64,000 bases of DNA from CAYZHV01 sp046541355 (GTDB taxonomy: Bacteria > Spirochaetota > Spirochaetia > DSM-27196 > Alkalispirochaetaceae), in the NCBI GenBank assembly GCA_046541355.1, contig JBKHDM010000002.1:1-64000 (forward strand), given 5' to 3'. The notes under the pieces were generated by a model. The model was given only the letters and a program-made list of their open reading frames with translations. It had not been told where the DNA came from and ran no database searches. Made by a program: the position numbers and the translations under genes. Position 1 is the first letter of the stretch; the number at the start of each line of letters is the position of its first letter. This document shows positions 60,522 through 64,000 of the stretch, in pieces.

Positions 60522-61591
60522 ACAGCGACAAGAGGTGGCAGGAGCTTGCAGAGGTTCTAACAGACCACTCAGTGGGCGTAGAGGCGACGGAACGGGTTCT
60601 CATAATCATGCGGGAGACCGACGCCTACCCCCTCACAAGAGCGGTATACCGCCGGGTGGTGGAGCGGGGAGCCTACCCGCAGGTTCTGTTCCACGGAGCG
60701 GAGCTCGAACGCTCGCTCATGGTCGCAGGCTCGGATGAGCAGATCGACTGGGTTCCGGAGCTCTACGCTTCGGCGATGGAGTGGGCGGACGTCTGTATCG
60801 ACCTGCGGGGAGCGCCCAATCTCCACGAGTTCAAGGGTGTAAAAGAGCAGCTTTTGAGCGCCCACCGGAGAGCCGAAGGAAACATTTCCGCCCTCCGGAC
60901 TCGGAAGACCCGTTGGACAATCTGCCGCATACCGAACGCACTGTTCGCCCAGCAGGCGATGGTGAGCAGCGAGGAGATGATGGAGCTCTGGTTCAACGCC
61001 TGTCTTATTGACTGGCGGGGTGAGACCGAGCGGCTCGAGAGGCTCAAGGAGCGCTTCGACGGTACCCGGGAGGTTCGCATCGAGGCCGAGGACACCGACC
61101 TCACCTTTTCAACCGAGGGGCGGACCTTTATCATCGACGACGGCCACGTCAATATGCCGGGAGGGGAGATCTTTACCGCCCCCCTAGAGGATTCGGTGGA
61201 AGGGTACATAACCTTTTCCAACCCTGGAGTCTTTGCTGGCGTCCTGATGGAGGGCATCAGGCTCACCTTTTCAGGGGGGGAGGTTGTTGAGGCAACCGCT
61301 CGCAGCAACGAGTCGTTTCTTCACTCCATTCTCGATATGGATGAAGGCGCACGACGGGTGGGAGAGTTTGCCCTGGGGACCAACAACGCCCTGACAACCT
61401 TTACCAACGACATACTCCTCGATGAGAAGATCGCAGGAACGACCCACATAGCCCTGGGTCGCTCATACAGTGAGGCGGGTGGAAAAAACGACTCCGCCCT
61501 CCACTGGGATATCGTCAAGGAGATGCGTGGCGGCGGAAGGATCCTCTTTGACCGAAAGCCGGTCCTCTTCGAGGGGCGCCTCCAACCCTAG
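60518..61591 (+). CDS. M29-family metallo-aminopeptidase (AmpS/PepS-like)
   Basis: The 357-residue protein shows the M29 pattern: N-terminal domain with YPLTRAVYRRVVERGAYP, and the C-terminal metal site with NMPGGEIFTAPLEDSVEGY (Glu), DEGARRVGEFALGTN (Glu), THIALGRSYSEAGG (His, Tyr-region) and HWDIV (His, Asp). These enzymes remove N-terminal residues from peptides using two metal ions in the cytoplasm. Starts at GTG overlapping the upstream FGGY stop, so the two are translationally coupled, an odd pairing for a peptidase. Confidence 0.88.
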   Translation: MNSDKRWQELAEVLTDHSVGVEATERVLIIMRETDAYPLTRAVYRRVVERGAYPQVLFHGAELERSLMVAGSDEQIDWVPELYASAMEWADVCIDLRGAPNLHEFKGVKEQLLSAHRRAEGNISALRTRKTRWTICRIPNALFAQQAMVSSEEMMELWFNACLIDWRGETERLERLKERFDGTREVRIEAEDTDLTFSTEGRTFIIDDGHVNMPGGEIFTAPLEDSVEGYITFSNPGVFAGVLMEGIRLTFSGGEVVEATARSNESFLHSILDMDEGARRVGEFALGTNNALTTFTNDILLDEKIAGTTHIALGRSYSEAGGKNDSALHWDIVKEMRGGGRILFDRKPVLFEGRLQP

Positions 61592-61616
61592 GAGGCGCCG
61601 GGAGTTCGTCTTTTTT
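61575..61616 (+). terminator. Intrinsic terminator after the M29 peptidase gene
   Basis: Stem GGCGCCTCC (61575-61583) with GGAGGCGCC (61591-61599), 9 bp perfect, 7-nt loop that contains the stop codon; T6 at 61611-61616, and further T runs to 61640. The 11-nt gap between stem and T-tract is longer than ideal. On the minus strand the same T-rich DNA is A-rich and does not act as a terminator. Confidence 0.65.
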
Positions 61617-61628
61617 GTAACTGTTTTT

Positions 61629-62621
61629 TTAACTTTTTTTCATCTTCGGTATCGGTAGTCTGAACTCTCCTGACTGTTTCCGGTAGTGGTGAATCACCAT
61701 GACCGCGAGCAGGAAGACTCCGTAGATGAAACGACGAAAGAACGGGAGAAAGCCGATGATGTTGAGTCCGCTTGTGAGGACCTGCATGGTAAAGATACCG
61801 AGGGTGACTCCGAGGGTGGTGGCAAAGCCGCCGGCGGGGTTGGTTCCGCCGAGAATCGCGATGAGCACCGACAGCAGCAGATAGCCGGAGCCGTAGCCGG
61901 GACGGATCGAGTTAACCTTGGAAATGATGATGATCGCGGCGACCCCTGCAAGGAGGGCCGCAAGGATGTGGGTCTTGATAAGGACGCTGCGGTTGTTGAT
62001 GCCTGAGTACTGAGCCGCCTCGGGGCTCGCCCCGAGAAGCCTCATCTGAAAACCGAGGCGGCTCCTGGAGAGGAGCAGTCCGATCAGCAGGGCGATTACA
62101 ACAAAGATAATAAAGTTATTCGGAATTCCGAGGGTCATCCCGTTTGCGATCATGATGAACTGCGAGGGAAACCCCTGGATACCGTGCCCCCTGGTCAGGA
62201 CGATCGCGATTCCGAGGAAGAGCCCGTTGGTTCCAAGGGTAGCGATAATCGCAGGCACATTAGCAAAGGCGATGAGCACACCGTTGAGCAGGCCACAGAG
62301 AGCCGCCGTTACCAGAGCTATTACTATGGCGATCAGGATGGTTATCCCCGGGGGCAGACCCAACTCGGCGTGACGGCTCAAAAACATTCCCGAGAGCACC
62401 CCCGAGAGGCTCACGATGGAGACCAGTGAGAGGTCTATGCCGCCGGTGAGCATGGCGAGCATGATCCCGAAGGCGAGCAGACCGTACTCGGGGAACTGAA
62501 GCGCCATAGACCGCCAGTTTATGAGCGTCATGAACCGGTCGGGCAGGGAGATTGCCATAATTGCGGTGACGATGACGAAGATTGTCGCCAGGGTCAGGTT
62601 GTTTGCACGTTTTGCGTCCAC
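61629..62621 (-). CDS. CUT2-type ABC transporter permease (second of a pair)
   Basis: A 330-residue BPD_transp_2 permease with GLLAFGIMLAMLTGGIDLSL, LGTNGLFLGIAIVLTRGHG, LLGASPEAAQYSGI (EAA-type loop) and AILGGTNPAGGFATTLGVTL. It starts at GTG 62621 after TAGGAGAA, 15 bp from the preceding permease stop. Two different permease genes suggest a heterodimeric channel, as in Lsr (AI-2) or ery/xylitol-type importers, while RbsC is a homodimer. Ends in a lysine-rich tail. Confidence 0.92.
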   Translation of the reverse strand: MDAKRANNLTLATIFVIVTAIMAISLPDRFMTLINWRSMALQFPEYGLLAFGIMLAMLTGGIDLSLVSIVSLSGVLSGMFLSRHAELGLPPGITILIAIVIALVTAALCGLLNGVLIAFANVPAIIATLGTNGLFLGIAIVLTRGHGIQGFPSQFIMIANGMTLGIPNNFIIFVVIALLIGLLLSRSRLGFQMRLLGASPEAAQYSGINNRSVLIKTHILAALLAGVAAIIIISKVNSIRPGYGSGYLLLSVLIAILGGTNPAGGFATTLGVTLGIFTMQVLTSGLNIIGFLPFFRRFIYGVFLLAVMVIHHYRKQSGEFRLPIPKMKKS

Positions 62622-62636
62622 GCTTTTCTCCTAATG

Positions 62637-63659
62637 CTACTGACTTCGCACGATCTGGACTGCATGCCGGTTGCGGATCGAGTCCTGGATATGCGTAATA
62701 CTCACACCGAGAACAATGATGAAGCCGACAAAGAACTCCTGCCAGTAAGAGGAGAGCCCGAGGAGAACAAGGTTCTTTTCCAGAATCGCGATCATGAGAA
62801 CACCGAGCATCGTGCCGGTGAGCGTGCCTTTACCTCCGGTGATCAGAGCGCCGCCGAGAACGACGCTTGCGATGACCCGCAGCAGCTCGGAATCAACGAT
62901 GTAGTTCGGGTTACCGTGAAAAATGAGAGAGATATGGGTGACACCCATGATCCCCGCAAGGAGGCCCGCATAGATAAAGACGAACCGCTGAATCCGCTTT
63001 ACGTTGAAACCCGCCCGTCTTGCCGCTTCCGGATCACCACCGATAGCGTAAATGCCGCGCCCGAGGATGGTAAACCGAAGGATGAGATAGCTCACAAAGA
63101 GAATACCGATGAGTACCACAACGAAGGCGGAGAACCCGACGGCGGAGCCGCCGGCTCGGGGGATGAAAAAGAGATTCGCCGTGCCGTAGATCTTGAACGC
63201 CTCCGGAAGCTCTCCGACGTTTACCGCCTCGGTTCCGACAAACTCCAAAAGGGCGCCGTGGAAGACGTTCGAGGTCCCCAAGGTCACAATGAGCGCCTGG
63301 AGACCGAACTTGGTCACGAAAAACGCGTTTATGGCTCCGTAGACCAGGCCAACGGTAATGGCTATCGCAAAGGCGAGAAAGAGACTGTCGGAGTTGATCG
63401 CGATCAGGGTTCGCACGGCAATGTACTGGGCGGATATCGCGATCGCCGGAAAGGAGACATCCACGTCTCCAGTGAGCAGAATCATGAAAAAGCCGACCGC
63501 GAGCATCGCCGTTCCCGCGCTGTTTTTCAGAAGACTCATAATGTTATCAATCCGCAGAAAGGCGGGATTGACCGAGGTGATGGCGATAGAAAAAACCACG
63601 ATTATGACAACGAGGTAGGTCTCGTTGTGTCGGAACATCCGCTTGGCAAACTCAACCAT
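62637..63659 (-). CDS. CUT2-type ABC transporter permease (first of a pair)
   Basis: A 340-residue BPD_transp_2 permease: AVGFFMILLTGDVDVSFPAI, VTLGTSNVFHGALLEFVGTE, YAIGGDPEAARRAGFNVKRI and SVVLGGALITGGKGTLTGTM. It starts 2 bp after the stop of the ATPase gene, so the operon order is ATPase, permease, permease. Together with the partner at 61629 it forms the channel of an importer for a polyol or sugar probably used by the neighbouring kinases. Its binding protein is not in the window. Confidence 0.92.
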   Translation of the reverse strand: MVEFAKRMFRHNETYLVVIIVVFSIAITSVNPAFLRIDNIMSLLKNSAGTAMLAVGFFMILLTGDVDVSFPAIAISAQYIAVRTLIAINSDSLFLAFAIAITVGLVYGAINAFFVTKFGLQALIVTLGTSNVFHGALLEFVGTEAVNVGELPEAFKIYGTANLFFIPRAGGSAVGFSAFVVVLIGILFVSYLILRFTILGRGIYAIGGDPEAARRAGFNVKRIQRFVFIYAGLLAGIMGVTHISLIFHGNPNYIVDSELLRVIASVVLGGALITGGKGTLTGTMLGVLMIAILEKNLVLLGLSSYWQEFFVGFIIVLGVSITHIQDSIRNRHAVQIVRSQ

Positions 63660-63661
63660 GT

Positions 63662-64000
63662 TCAGGCCACCTCATCCTTCTTACCGGTTACCAGATCGAA
63701 AACGTCGTCTTCCGGCGTGTTAACCGTGTCGGTTATCTCGCTGATGATCTTTCCTTTACGCATGACGAGTACCCGGTTGCAGTTTTTCAGAACCTCGTCG
63801 ATCTCGTCGGATATCATGATAATAGCCATGCCGCTTTTTGCGAGCTCCCGGATCGTGTCGTGAATCTTTTGCTTAGAGGAGATATCTATCCCGATCGTCG
63901 GACCATCGAGGATAAAGACCTTCGGATCCGTAGCGAGCCACTTGGCGATAACGACCCGCTGCTGGTTGCCCCCGGAGAGGCTACTCGCGGGGTTCTCGGC
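63662..64000 (-). CDS. CUT2-type ABC transporter ATP-binding protein, C-terminal fragment
   Basis: The gene is cut by the right edge; 112 codons of the C-terminal nucleotide-binding domain are visible. They contain signature SLSGGNQQRVVIAKWLATD and Walker B VFILDGPTIGIDISSKQ, in which the usual catalytic Glu of DEP is Gly (DGP). The rest (IIMISDEIDEVLKNCNRVLV) is standard for RbsA-type proteins. Loss of the Glu in the second domain means one active site is probably slow or inactive, as seen in some asymmetric ABC ATPases. Upstream of two permease genes. Confidence 0.88.
   Translation of the reverse strand, partial: AENPASSLSGGNQQRVVIAKWLATDPKVFILDGPTIGIDISSKQKIHDTIRELAKSGMAIIMISDEIDEVLKNCNRVLVMRKGKIISEITDTVNTPEDDVFDLVTGKKDEVA

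Noticed and set aside
62634..63863. 409-codon plus-strand frame opposite the permease
   Set aside because: Antisense to a clear BPD_transp_2 permease and runs through the operon junctions.
1..64000. tRNA, rRNA, tmRNA or CRISPR array
   Set aside because: No TTCGA-type T-arm with a matching acceptor stem, no rRNA-like block, and no regularly spaced direct repeats were found by eye; a short RNA gene could still be missed without tRNAscan or Infernal.

Overview
The window is GC-rich (about 60% by eye), densely coded bacterial chromosome. The cell is diderm: there is a BamA/Omp85-like barrel protein, a lipoprotein and periplasmic sugar-binding proteins. Chemoreceptors, many sugar-type (CUT2) ABC transporters, FGGY kinases and the Ala-Gly-Gln-Gly-Glu type signal-peptide junction of the binding protein fit a free-living saccharolytic spirochaete (Spirochaetota). 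That placement is inference; there is no rRNA or tRNA to anchor it.

Layout. 1-860: tail of a permease, then relics of a ribbon-helix-helix antitoxin and of IS3-type transposases. 864-5438: an unrecognised 759-aa protein facing a tandem AAA+ ATPase. 5613-9522: a chemoreceptor with a zinc-binding CZB tail, a second chemoreceptor that has lost its N-terminus, and a small gene broken by one stop codon; then dodecin. 9914-18972: a sugar ABC importer with a xylulokinase-like kinase, divergent from a GntR/LacI hybrid regulator, a uridine-kinase-like protein and a GH13-like enzyme. 19027-27493: housekeeping and membrane genes (rhodanese, GAF membrane protein, oxidoreductase, SlyD, FtsH, Omp85-like protein, deoxynucleoside kinase, J-domain protein). 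27483-31790: promoter, tandem glycine riboswitch and a fused GcvT-GcvP glycine-cleavage protein.

31840-40234 is the most interesting part. It is a nine-gene minus-strand operon, nearly all genes overlapping or a few bases apart, reading GTP cyclohydrolase II, RibD-type reductase, zinc-type dehydrogenase, PTPS-family protein (catalytic Cys position occupied by Glu), GT4 glycosyltransferase, methyltransferase, CDP-alcohol phosphotransferase, membrane sulfatase/LtaS-like enzyme and MFS transporter. It lacks the rest of riboflavin synthesis and has no FMN riboswitch. I infer a pathway from GTP to a modified, probably glycosylated and lipid- or phosphodiester-linked pyrimidine or pterin.

40325-53258: a methyltransferase, a FecR-domain protein, a thioesterase plus lyxose isomerase / PfkB kinase / mannitol-1-phosphate dehydrogenase operon, a decayed UbiB-like kinase gene, a metal efflux protein, a lipoprotein, a sirtuin, an MscS channel and others. 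52176-64000: polyol/ketose metabolism, with a dhaK-dhaL-allA-like-DUF1349-aldo/keto reductase operon controlled by a LacI-type repressor with visible palindromes, two FGGY kinases, an M29 aminopeptidase and the start of another CUT2 ABC importer cut by the window edge.
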